Of a stretch of DNA of 64,000 nt, positions 40,150 through 50,100 are shown one piece after another. Source of the DNA: Pelagibius sp037652055 (GTDB taxonomy: Bacteria; Pseudomonadota; Alphaproteobacteria; Kiloniellales; Kiloniellaceae); the NCBI RefSeq assembly GCF_037652055.1, contig NZ_JBBKAH010000003.1:682001-746000 (forward strand), given 5' to 3'. The translations under genes and the position numbers were made by a program. The notes under the pieces are model-generated. The model did not search any database, was not told the origin of the DNA, and saw only the letters and a program-made list of their open reading frames with translations. The first letter of the stretch is position 1; each line of letters starts with the position of its first letter.

Positions 40150-43100
40150 ATGGCGCTGCCTTCATACGTCGGCCGCTATCGCATTCGCGATGAAATAGCG
40201 CGAGGCGGCTTCGCCAGCGTCGTTCGCGCCTGGGATGAAGAGCTCGAATCTTTCGTTGCCATAAAGATTCTACACCCCAACCTCGCGAACGACGCGGATG
40301 TGCAAATGCGCTTCGTGGAGGAGGCCCGCCTCCTGCGACGCATTCGCTCGCCCAACGTCGTCACCGTCCACGACGTCGGGAGGCTGAACGACGGCCGGCC
40401 TTATATCGTGATGGATTTTGCCGACCGCGCCACCCTCGCCGGGAGAATCCGACCGGAACAAGGTGCCGGGCCGGACCCCCGTGAACTCACGATCCTCATC
40501 GATGCGCTGGCAGACGGACTCGGCGCGATTCACGAAGCCGGGGTCGTCCACCGTGACATCAAGCCTGAAAACATTCTATTTCAATCGGTGCGTCGCAGTC
40601 CGGTCGACGCCGCGGCAACGCTCGTCGAAAATGTCAGGCGTGAGGTTCACCTTGTCGATCCCGATGAGCGCATCCTGATCGGCGACCTGGGCATCGCCAA
40701 GGACCTGATAAAGCACGGACCGATGGCCACCTTGCTTGGCGGCACGCCACTCTATGAAGCTCCGGAGCAGCGCGACGGAACCGCCGGAATCGGGCCTGCC
40801 TCGGACATTTATTCGCTAACGGCCTTGCTGTGGCATGTGCTGACCGCGCGTCAGCCGCCGAAGGCCGAGAACCTGGCAAGTCAATTGCCCACCCTGCCCG
40901 CTGCCTGGCACCCTGTAGTCGAGCAAGGCATGGCGCTCAGTCCCGAAGACAGGTTTGTCACCATCGAAAGCTGGCGCTCGGCGGCCCACGATGCGCTCGC
41001 CGGTGAAATGTCCACAAGCCAGGTCGAACGCTTCGACATCACCGTCGGGCATTCGCCGTGCTGCCCCTACAAGGGACTTGCAGCCTACCAGCCCGAGGAC
41101 GCAGCGAGCTTCTTCGGCCGTGAAGCTCTGATCGACGAATTGGTCCGTCGCCTACAGCGTGATCGGGTCCTGGTCGTCGGCGGCCCCTCTGGCAGCGGCA
41201 AATCGTCGTTAGTGCGCGCCGGGCTGATTCCTGCCCTATCCGCAGGGGCACTAACCGGCAGCGAGAACTGGCGCTCGGTCCTCTTCACCCCCGGCCGCGA
41301 TCCCTTGGTCGAGCTGCACTACCGCGTCGCGGCATCCCTGCCGTCCGGCCGCTCCGCCGTCTCCATCGAAGACTTGCTGGTGCGACCGACCCTGGCGCGA
41401 CACCTGGGCGACTCAAGCGAGGCACAGACACCGCTGCTGCTCTGCATCGATCAGTTCGAGGAGCTGTTCACCCTGGCAACGGAACGCCAGCGCAACGGCT
41501 TCATTGCCGCGCTCTCCGCCATGACCGACCCGGCCGACAGCAAGGTTCGTGTTGTCATTGCCGTGCGCGCCGATTTCTACGCCGCATGTGCACAGGTGCC
41601 GTGGCTGGCCCAGTGCATCACAGACAATCAGGTGCTGGTTGGACCGATGACGCGCGCGGAGTTGCGCCGCGCCATCTGCGAGCCGGCGCGGCGTGCTGGC
41701 CTCTATGTCGAGCGCAACCTGACCGAAGCGATCGTCGACGAAGCCGGCGATGAGGCCGGCTCACTGCCGCTGGTCGCCCATGCTCTGGTGGAGACATGGA
41801 TTCGCCGCCAGGGAAACCGCCTGACACTGGATGGTTTCCGCAAGGCCGGCGGGGTTGCCGGCGCCATCAGCCAAACCGCCGATGCAACCTATCAGGAGGC
41901 ATTCGGACCACGTGAGCGCAACGCGACCAAGCGACTGTTCTTGCGCCTCGTCGCCCCTGGTGAGGGAACTTCCGACGTTCGCAGGATCATGGCGCGTGCC
42001 GACATCGAGCACGACCCGGAGCCGGAGGTCATGCAAAGGGTGGTCGAACGACTGACCGATGCTCGTCTGCTGACAGTCGATAACCGGTCAATACAGATCG
42101 CCCACGAGGCACTGCTGCGGACCTGGCCCCGCCTGCGCGGCTGGATCGAGGAGAGCCGTGACGACCTGCGGATGCGCCAGCGCATTGCCCGGGCAGCGGC
42201 CGAGTGGGAACTCGCGGCGCGGGACTCGGACTTGCTGTATCGGGGGACACCCCTGCTCACCGCGCAGGAATGGCTGGCGCGCAATCCCGATCTGGCGGGC
42301 GAGCCGGAGTCAACCTTCCTGCAGGCCTCAGCCACCGCCAAAGCAGAGCAGGAGGCCGCGGCTACAGAGCGGGACCGACGGCGGCGGCGCGGTCGGCGAT
42401 TTGGCATCGCGGTGCTGATCGCACTGGCCGTCGGTGCCTCCGGCGCATCGTTGGTGGCCATTGTGGCACTGCAGGAAGCACAGCGGAACGAAGAGATTGC
42501 CGAGACGGCGCGGGGTGTCGCCACGGCTCGATTCGCCGGAGCTCTCGGCGCAGCGGCCCACGGCTTGATCAACATTGATCCGCTGCTTGCCCTGTCCCTG
42601 GCGTCGGAGTCGGTAGTGCGGAGTGGCATCGCGCACCCGGGTTTCGACGCCCGTGCATCGATGATCGCGGCGCGGCGGGTCTTATCCGGCCGCGGCCCCT
42701 TCCTGCTCGGTAGCCCGATCTCCGTAGGGGACGCCCTGTCGCTCGCCATGTCTCCGGATGGGTCCCTGCTGGCTGCAGGACAGCGGGACGGCACCATCGT
42801 CCTGATCGATGCCGCGGCTCGGCACCCGATCGGCCCCAGCCTGGACGGACACAAGGGAGGCGTGCAGGATCTCGCCTTCTCCCCCGACGGTCACGGTCTG
42901 GTTTCGGCGGGTGACGACGGCGCAATACACTACTGGACAGTAGCCGACGGCCTCGGCGGCAGCGAAAGGGATGTCGGGCAGGTCGCAGACGTGGTCTGGG
43001 GCGTCCGCTTCGACCCGCAAGGCAAGACCCTCGCGTCTGCCGGAGAAGACGGCACCGTGCAGCTCTGGGGGGTCGACCCCGGCGCTGCGCTTCAAACGCC

Positions 43101-44586
43101 GCTGATAAAGCGAGTCGGCGACTTTCTTAGCGTCGCTTTCGCCCCCGATGGCAAAGGCCTGATCGCCGGCAATGGTGAAGGCGATATCTTCGGCTGGGCG
43201 CTGCCTTCGGCCACTCCTCTTTTCAAGCCGATCCGCGGCGCCCATACAAGTGACATCTGGAGGCTGGAATTCAGCCCGCGCGGCGACCGCTTCGCCACCG
43301 CAAGCAGCGACGCCACTTCCATGGTGGTGGAGTATCCGAGCGGCCACATTGTAGGGCAGGCCTTCACCGGTGCCGGCGGCATCAATGACATCGCCTTCAC
43401 ACCGAATGGAGTAATCCTCATCGGCGGCGGCTCCGATGGCGCCCTGCATCTCTGGGACCTGAGCCACGACCGCCTGCTGAATACGACGGCTAGCGGGCAC
43501 AGCCAGCCGATCATCGACGTCGAACTGAGCCAGAACGGCCGGGTCGTCGCGACCCTCGGCCGTGACCAACTGATCCGCCTCTGGACCATGGCTCGCGAGC
43601 ACCCGCTGGCGCAGCAGTACTGGGTTTCCGGACAGGCGGCCAAAGGAGTCGCGATCAGTCCAGACGGCAAACGGATGGCGATCGGCGACGATGCCGGCAT
43701 CATCCGGCTATCGCAGCTCGGTAGTGAGCACGATCCCCAGTTGCTCTCAGGCCATGCCGGCCAGGTCTGGGCCGTCGCCTTCTCCCCGGACGGCACGTTG
43801 CTGGCCTCTGGTGACCGCAGCGGCGAGGTCCGAATGTGGGACGCTGCTGGCGGCACGCTGCTCTGGTCGGCTCCTGGCGGCCAGGGCTCGGTCTGGTCAT
43901 TGGCCTTCTTTGACGACGGCCGCCGGCTGATCACCGCCAGCAATGACGGCGTGCGCCTTTGGACCGTCGAGGACGGCATCGCCGGGGCTGCGCTCCCGCT
44001 ACCCCCGGGCGGCCAAGTGACCCGAGCCGCGCTGTCGCCGGACGGGGCGGCATTGGCGGTCGCGCGCACGGATAGCCGTGTCTTTCTGTGGGACCTGGCC
44101 GCCGGCACCCTGAGGCGGGAGCTTGCGGCGGATAGCGGCGTCATCTGGAGCGTCGCCTTCAGCCCGGACGGCGATCGGCTGGCAACGGCCTCCAGCGAAG
44201 AGATCGTGACGATGTGGGATCTGCGGGATGGTAAGCAGCTGGCGACGATGACCGGGCACAGCGGCGGGGCCACCGATCTGACGTTCCTTGCGGATGGTAT
44301 CACGCTTGTCGTCACCGACCGCAAGGGCCGCCTTCACCTCTGGGACACCCCGACGGGGCGTCGCCTGACCGAAAGCCAGACCGGCCATCAAGGTGCTAGC
44401 TGGCGTATCGCCGTTCACCCTGACGGCCAGCGCTTCGCGACAGCGGGTGACGACGGCCAGGTCAAGCTGTGGGATCAGTTGAGCATCGCTCGGGCCTGCG
44501 AAATCGCCGGTACCTCCTTCGACCAGGCGCTGCGCACGCAGTACCTCGGCGCCGGCGAACCGTCCCGGGCCTGCCGCTTGAATTGA
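40150..44586 (+). CDS. Transmembrane Ser/Thr kinase - STAND NTPase - WD40 receptor-like protein
   Basis: A 1478-residue multidomain protein. Residues 9-285 form a Hanks-type kinase: Gly-rich loop RGGFASV (18-24), K39 in VAIKI, HRDIKPEN with D136 and N141, and DLG with D179. An unusual ~28-residue insert (146-173) sits between catalytic loop and DLG. Next is CPYKGLAAYQPEDAASFFGR (305-324), the classical entry to the nSTAND1 module, with P-loop GPSGSGKS (345-352) and Walker B LLLCIDQFEELF (~428-440). A TM helix lies at ~752-775 (FGIAVLIALAVGASGASLVA). From ~865 I count 14 WD40 repeats, enough for two seven-bladed propellers. With one TM the propellers would be periplasmic. The kinase looks active. 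Function is unknown; signalling or defence are both possible. Confidence 0.88.
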   Translation: MALPSYVGRYRIRDEIARGGFASVVRAWDEELESFVAIKILHPNLANDADVQMRFVEEARLLRRIRSPNVVTVHDVGRLNDGRPYIVMDFADRATLAGRIRPEQGAGPDPRELTILIDALADGLGAIHEAGVVHRDIKPENILFQSVRRSPVDAAATLVENVRREVHLVDPDERILIGDLGIAKDLIKHGPMATLLGGTPLYEAPEQRDGTAGIGPASDIYSLTALLWHVLTARQPPKAENLASQLPTLPAAWHPVVEQGMALSPEDRFVTIESWRSAAHDALAGEMSTSQVERFDITVGHSPCCPYKGLAAYQPEDAASFFGREALIDELVRRLQRDRVLVVGGPSGSGKSSLVRAGLIPALSAGALTGSENWRSVLFTPGRDPLVELHYRVAASLPSGRSAVSIEDLLVRPTLARHLGDSSEAQTPLLLCIDQFEELFTLATERQRNGFIAALSAMTDPADSKVRVVIAVRADFYAACAQVPWLAQCITDNQVLVGPMTRAELRRAICEPARRAGLYVERNLTEAIVDEAGDEAGSLPLVAHALVETWIRRQGNRLTLDGFRKAGGVAGAISQTADATYQEAFGPRERNATKRLFLRLVAPGEGTSDVRRIMARADIEHDPEPEVMQRVVERLTDARLLTVDNRSIQIAHEALLRTWPRLRGWIEESRDDLRMRQRIARAAAEWELAARDSDLLYRGTPLLTAQEWLARNPDLAGEPESTFLQASATAKAEQEAAATERDRRRRRGRRFGIAVLIALAVGASGASLVAIVALQEAQRNEEIAETARGVATARFAGALGAAAHGLINIDPLLALSLASESVVRSGIAHPGFDARASMIAARRVLSGRGPFLLGSPISVGDALSLAMSPDGSLLAAGQRDGTIVLIDAAARHPIGPSLDGHKGGVQDLAFSPDGHGLVSAGDDGAIHYWTVADGLGGSERDVGQVADVVWGVRFDPQGKTLASAGEDGTVQLWGVDPGAALQTPLIKRVGDFLSVAFAPDGKGLIAGNGEGDIFGWALPSATPLFKPIRGAHTSDIWRLEFSPRGDRFATASSDATSMVVEYPSGHIVGQAFTGAGGINDIAFTPNGVILIGGGSDGALHLWDLSHDRLLNTTASGHSQPIIDVELSQNGRVVATLGRDQLIRLWTMAREHPLAQQYWVSGQAAKGVAISPDGKRMAIGDDAGIIRLSQLGSEHDPQLLSGHAGQVWAVAFSPDGTLLASGDRSGEVRMWDAAGGTLLWSAPGGQGSVWSLAFFDDGRRLITASNDGVRLWTVEDGIAGAALPLPPGGQVTRAALSPDGAALAVARTDSRVFLWDLAAGTLRRELAADSGVIWSVAFSPDGDRLATASSEEIVTMWDLRDGKQLATMTGHSGGATDLTFLADGITLVVTDRKGRLHLWDTPTGRRLTESQTGHQGASWRIAVHPDGQRFATAGDDGQVKLWDQLSIARACEIAGTSFDQALRTQYLGAGEPSRACRLN

Positions 44587-44612
44587 CGAGCGGTACTCTG
44601 ACCGTCGCGCCG

Positions 44613-45416
44613 CTAAGCCGCGCCTGCCTCTTCCTTCGGCGGGAAGGTCGGCGGCAGGGAACCGAGGCGCTTGGCCTCGTCCATGATCGGCACGAGGTCG
44701 CTCGACACCAGGTCGTAGAGTTGCCTGGCGCTGTCGATCACGTAGTAGACGGTCTGGAAGATGTCGATGCGGTAGGGCGTGCGGAACACGGTCAACGCAT
44801 CGAACGGACGGCGCTCCGGCTTGTCGCTCTCCACGGCATAAGGCGTCTCACCGGCCGAGGACGCAATGCCGGCGCCGTAGATGCGGATGCCCTCTTCCGT
44901 CCTGATCAGGCCGAACTCCACGGTGAACCAGAACAGGCGCTGCATCATCCACAGATAGGACTTGTCGAGCCGCAATGCCGCCTCTCCGTATTTCTGCAGA
45001 AAGTCGGCGTAGGTCGGCAGCGTCAGCATCGGGCAGTGGCCGAAGATCTCGTGGAAGACGTCGGGCTCCTGCAGGTAGTCGAAGTCCTCGCGGCGGCGGA
45101 TGAAGGTGGCGGCCGGAAACTTGCGCTCGGCCAGCAGGGTGAAGAAGCGCCTGGGCGAGATCAGCGCCGGCACCGGCTCTACGCCGAAGCCGCTGATCTC
45201 CTCGAGACGCGCGTTCACTTGCTTCAACTGCGGCACCCTGTCATGGGGCAATTCCAGGGCGTCGATGCCTTTCAAGAAGGCGTTGCAGACGCGGCCCGGC
45301 AGGAGCCTGGCCTGGCGTGTGCGCAGGTCGCGCCAGACGGCGTTCTCGTCGCGGGAATAGGGGATGATCCCATTAGCGTCGGGGATCTTCGACTCGTATG
45401 TGGTCGTTTTGGCCAT
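44613..45416 (-). CDS. phhA: Phenylalanine 4-monooxygenase
   Basis: A 267-residue monomeric bacterial-type phenylalanine hydroxylase that uses Fe(II), tetrahydropterin and O2 to make tyrosine. The iron ligands are H122 and H127 in PDVFHEIFGHCPML and E167 in FTVEFGLI. GAGIASSAGETPYA is the pterin and substrate side. There is no regulatory ACT domain, as expected for this class. It lies downstream of hppD on the same strand, so the pair converts Phe to Tyr and, after transamination, to homogentisate. Confidence 0.95.
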   Translation of the reverse strand: MAKTTTYESKIPDANGIIPYSRDENAVWRDLRTRQARLLPGRVCNAFLKGIDALELPHDRVPQLKQVNARLEEISGFGVEPVPALISPRRFFTLLAERKFPAATFIRRREDFDYLQEPDVFHEIFGHCPMLTLPTYADFLQKYGEAALRLDKSYLWMMQRLFWFTVEFGLIRTEEGIRIYGAGIASSAGETPYAVESDKPERRPFDALTVFRTPYRIDIFQTVYYVIDSARQLYDLVSSDLVPIMDEAKRLGSLPPTFPPKEEAGAA

Positions 45417-45552
45417 GGTCTCTCTCCTTCCCTTTCAATGGGAAGCAACGACCCCCGAAACGGTACCGACCCCGATCCATTCTTTGGAAACCAAGCATGC
45501 CAGCCCGGCCCTTACCGAACCTTTAAATCCCCTTCCCCTTTAGCTAGGAAGA

Positions 45553-46671
45553 TCAGCCTTCGGCCTTCAGGACGCCGCGGCGGATCTGGTCCTCCTCGAT
45601 GGAGTCGAAGAGGGCCTGGAAGTTGCCTTCCCCGAAGCCCTCGTCGCCCTTCCTCTGGATCAACTCGAAAAACACCGGACCGACCACGTTCTTGGTGAAG
45701 ATCTGCAAGAGGCGCCCGCCGTCTTCCGTGGGCGCGCCGTCGATGAGAATCTTGTTGGCGGCGAGCCGGGCGAGGTCCTCGCCGTGTCCCGGCAGACGCT
45801 GGTCGACCTGTTCGTAGTAGGTGTCCGGCACGCCGTCCTGGAAGGCGACGCCCTTCTGCTTCAGGCTCTCGACCGAGCGGAAAATGTCGTCGGTGCCCAA
45901 CGCGATGTGCTGGATGCCCTCGCCCTTGTACTCGTCCAGGTACTCGGCGATCTGCGATTTGTCGTCGGCGCTCTCGTTGATCGGGATGCGGATCTTGCCA
46001 CAGGGGCTGGTCATCGCCTTGGACTTCAACCCCGTCAGCTTGCCCTCGATATCGAAGTAGCGGATTTCGCGGAAGTTGAAGAGGCGGGTGTAGAAGTCCG
46101 CCCACTCCTTCATGCGGCCGCGGTAGACGTTGTGCGTCAGGTGGTCGATGTAGGTCAGACCTGCGCCGGCCGGCTGCTGCTCGGCGCCGGGAATCGGCTT
46201 GAAATCGACGTCATAGATCGAGCCGTTGTCGCCGTAGCGGTCGACCAGGTAGATCAGCGAATCGCCGATGCCCTTGATGGCCGGGATGTTCAGTTCCATC
46301 GGTCCGGCGGTCGACTCGACCACCCAGGCGCCCATCTGCCGGGCGCGCTTGCAGGCCGCCGCCGCGTCCTTCACCCGGAAGGCGATGGCGCAGACCGAGG
46401 GTCCGTGCAGCAGGGTGAAGGCCTGGGGGAAGCCCTCGCGCTCGGCATTGAGGATGAAGTTCACGTCGCCCTGGCGGTAGAGCGTCACGTCCTTGGAGCG
46501 GTGCTTCGCGACGGCGGTGAAGCCCAGGGTCTCGAACAGGCGCCCAAGGGCCTGCGGCTCCGGCGAGGTGAACTCCACGAACTCGAAGCCGTCGGTCTGC
46601 ATGGGATTGTCCCACAGACCGCCGGAGAGATTGTCGGAACCCTGGTTCGACGACTGTGCTGCCTGTGCCAT
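45553..46671 (-). CDS. hppD: 4-hydroxyphenylpyruvate dioxygenase
   Basis: A 372-residue Fe(II) oxygenase of the vicinal-oxygen-chelate fold converting 4-hydroxyphenylpyruvate to homogentisate. The two iron His lie in YIDHLTHNVYRG and IQHIALGTDDIF, and the Glu in GPVFFELIQRKGDEGFGEGN. The C-terminal gating helix (ALFDSIEEDQIRRG) is present. ATG 46671 is 9 nt from GGG, whereas the ATG at 46680 touches it, so I chose 46671. It is divergent from the indolepyruvate oxidoreductase. Gap to phhA is 136 nt. Confidence 0.95.
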   Translation of the reverse strand: MAQAAQSSNQGSDNLSGGLWDNPMQTDGFEFVEFTSPEPQALGRLFETLGFTAVAKHRSKDVTLYRQGDVNFILNAEREGFPQAFTLLHGPSVCAIAFRVKDAAAACKRARQMGAWVVESTAGPMELNIPAIKGIGDSLIYLVDRYGDNGSIYDVDFKPIPGAEQQPAGAGLTYIDHLTHNVYRGRMKEWADFYTRLFNFREIRYFDIEGKLTGLKSKAMTSPCGKIRIPINESADDKSQIAEYLDEYKGEGIQHIALGTDDIFRSVESLKQKGVAFQDGVPDTYYEQVDQRLPGHGEDLARLAANKILIDGAPTEDGGRLLQIFTKNVVGPVFFELIQRKGDEGFGEGNFQALFDSIEEDQIRRGVLKAEG

Positions 46672-47120
46672 GTCTCGCATCCCTTTTGGGCCTGGAACCC
46701 TTCAAGCTGCGCGGACCTCCGGCCGACGGGGCCGCGCCGTTGCCACAACGTAAGCCCCCCTTAATGCGCCAGCTTGTAACCATCAACGGTGTTCGCTGGC
46801 TGTCGTTCCACCCCATGCTAGGACGCAGTACCGGCGCCGCGCAACGCCCGCATGACGTGTTGCAGCGCAACAGAGGCAGGAGTCGACAAAGGCGCCGGCG
46901 TTAATCTTTCGTCGCCGCACCGGCTTTGCTTACGATATGATTCGTAACGACCGACATTCCGGCCTTTCCTTGCTTTCTGCGGAGTAATCGCTTTGTGAAA
47001 TTGTACGGTAGGTCAGTATGAATTACCTTTTTATTTACTGTGTCGGCCGCAACCTTTGACTGAAATGTGGACGCGGACCGAAAAAACCGAGTGCCGCAAC
47101 GGAGGGTAGGACTTCTGACG
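46672..47120. other. 449-nt divergent region between hppD and the indolepyruvate oxidoreductase
   Basis: No gene is credible here. The 46980-47045 part is markedly AT-rich (GAAATTGTACGGTAGG... and TTTTTATTTACTG) and probably holds promoters for the oxidoreductase. A TTACGA-N6-TCGTAA dyad lies at 46930-46947 and is listed separately. Confidence 0.6.
46930..46947. promoter_or_regulatory. Inverted repeat, candidate operator for aromatic catabolism
   Basis: TTACGA (46930-46935), TATGAT, TCGTAA (46942-46947) is a perfect 6-bp dyad with a 6-nt centre, suited to a helix-turn-helix dimer. It lies in the shared upstream region of hppD-phhA and the indolepyruvate oxidoreductase. The regulator is unknown. 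Confidence 0.35.
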
Positions 47121-50100
47121 ATGGCTTTGCAGGCGGTTTCCCTCGACGACAAGTATGCCCTGGAACGCGGACGGGTGTTCCTGACCGGCACCCAGGCGCT
47201 GGTGCGCCTTCCGATGATGCAGCGCCAGCGCGACCTCGCCGCCGGCCTCAACACCGCCGCCTACGTCACCGGCTACCGAGGCTCGCCGCTGGGCGGCGTC
47301 GACCAGCAGATGGCCCAGGCCCGGCAGTTCCTGCAGAAGCACCACATCCACTTCCAGGCCGGGGTGAACGAAGACCTGGCCGCCACCGCCATCTGGGGCA
47401 CCCAGCAGCTCGACCTCTTCGGCGACTCCAATTACGACGGCGTGTTCTCCATGTGGTACGCCAAGGGCCCCGGCGTCGACCGCTCCGGCGACGTGCTGCG
47501 CCACGGCAACATGGCCGGTACCTCTAAGCACGGCGGCGTGCTGCTGCTGGCCGGCGACGATCATACCGCCAAGTCCTCGACCACCGCCCACCAGTGCGAG
47601 CTGGCGTTCAAGGACCTCATGATCCCGGTGCTCAATCCCGCGGGTGTCCAGGAGTTCCTCGACCTCGGTCTCTACGGCTGGGCGATGAGCCGCTTCTCCG
47701 GCTGCTGGATCGGCTTCAAGACGATCAGCGAGACGGTCGAGTCGTCGGCCAGCGTCGATGTCGACCCCCAGCGCACGCAGATCGTGCTGCCCGAGGATTT
47801 CGCGATGCCGCCGGGTGGCCTCCACATCCGCTGGCCCGACAGCCCGCTGGAGCAGGAAGAGCGCCTGCACCGCTACAAGGTCTATGCCGCCCTTGCCTTC
47901 GCCCGCGCCAACAAGCTGGACAAGATGGTGATCGGCGACAACCAGCGCCGCTTCGGCATCATCACCGCCGGCAAGGCCTACCTCGACGTGCGCCAGGCGC
48001 TCGACGACCTCGGCATCGACGAGGAACGCGCCAAGCAGATCGGACTGGCCGTCTACAAGGTCGGCATGTCCTGGCCGCTGGAGCGCGAAGGCATCCGCAA
48101 GTTCGCCGAGGGCCTGGAAGAGATCCTGGTGGTCGAGGAAAAGCGCGCTGTCATCGAGAACCAGGTGAAGGAGCAGCTCTACAACTGGCGCGCCGACGTG
48201 CGCCCGCGCGTGGTCGGCAAGTTCGACGAGGAAGGCGAATGGGCGCTGCCGTCGATCGGCGAGCTGACGCCGGCGCGCATCGCGCGCACCATCGCCAAGC
48301 GCATCGCCCGCTTCCATACCAGCGAGGACATCGCCCAGCGCCTGCGCTTTCTGGCCGAGAAGGAAAAGTCGATGGAGGGCGGCAAGACGCCGATGGCGCG
48401 CGTGCCCTACTTCTGCTCCGGCTGTCCGCACAATTCTTCCACCAAGGTGCCCGAGGGCAGCCGCGCGCTGGCCGGCATCGGCTGCCACTACATGGTGCAG
48501 TGGATGGACCGCCATACCGAGACCTTCACCCAGATGGGCGGCGAGGGCGTGCCCTGGGTCGGCCAGGCGCCCTTCTCCAAGACGAAGCACGTCTTCGCCA
48601 ATCTGGGTGACGGCACCTATTTCCATTCCGGCATCCTGGCGATCCGCGCCGCGGTCGGCGCCGGCGTCAACATTACCTACAAGATCCTCTACAACGATGC
48701 CGTCGCGATGACCGGCGGCCAGTCGGTCGACGGCCCGCTCGACCCGGCGATGATCACCCGTCAGGTCGCCGCCGAGGGCGTGAAGCGCATCGTGGTGGTG
48801 AGCGACGAGCCGGAGAAATATCCCCTCGGCGTCGACTGGGCGCCCGGCGTCACCGTCGAGCACCGCGACCACCTGGACCGCGTACAGAAGGACCTGCGCG
48901 AGGTCGAAGGCGTCACCGTGCTGCTTTACGACCAGACCTGCGCCGCGGAGAAGCGCCGCCGCCGCAAGCGCGGACGCTATCCCGACCCGCCCAAGCGCGC
49001 CTTCATCAACGAGGCGGTCTGCGAAGGCTGCGGCGACTGCTCGGTGCAGTCCAATTGCGTCTCCGTCGTGCCCGTCGAGACCGAGTTCGGGCGCAAGCGC
49101 GCCATCGACCAGTCATCCTGCAACAAGGACTTCTCCTGCCTGAAGGGCTTCTGTCCCAGCTTCGTGACCGTGCACGGCGGCAAGATCCGCAAGCAGCAGC
49201 CCGAAGGCGGGCGCGGCAAGGCCGAGGCGGTCTGGGAGGCCCTGCCCGAGCCGCAGGTGCCGGCGCTGGAGCGCCCCTACGGCATCGTCATCACCGGGGT
49301 CGGCGGCACCGGCGTGGTCACCATCGGCGCCCTGCTCGGCATGGCCGCGCACATTGAGGGGCGCGGCTGCTCGGTGCTCGACATGGCGGGCCTGGCGCAG
49401 AAGGGCGGCGCGGTGGTCAGCCATGTGCGCCTGGCGCCGAAGCCGGAGGATATCCATGCCGTGCGCATCTCCGCCGGCAGCGCCCGCCTGATCCTCGGCT
49501 GCGACCTCGTCGTCGCCGCCGGCTACGAGGCGCTCTCCAAGATGAACACCGGGCGGACCCGTGCGGTGATCAACAGCCACCAGGTGATGACCGGCGACTT
49601 CACCCGCAACCCCGACCTCGCCTTCCCCGGCGCCGAGATGCAGCGTCTCATCGGCGAGGCCGCCGGGCCCGGCCAGGCCGACTTCCTGGACGCCACGCGC
49701 ATCGCCACGGCGCTGCTCGGCGATTCCATCGCCACCAACCTTTTCATGCTGGGTTACGCCTGGCAGAAGGGCCTGGTGCCGCTCTCCGCCGCCGCCATCG
49801 AGCAGGCCATCGAGTTGAACCGCGTGGCCGTCGAAGCGAACAAGGCCGCCTTCCTGTGGGGCCGCCGCGCGGCCCACGACCTCGCCGCCGTCGAAAAGGC
49901 GGTGACGCCCAAGCAGTCCGCGGGCGCCGCACCTCAGGCGCACCAGCTCTCCCAGAGCCTGGACGAGCTCATTGCCCGCCGCGTGAACTTCCTCACCGGT
50001 TACCAGAACGCTGCGCTGGGCGAACGCTACAAGGCACTTGTCGAGAAGGTGCGCCGGGCCGAGGCGGGCAAGGCAGCGGGCTTCAGCGGCCTCGCCGAAG

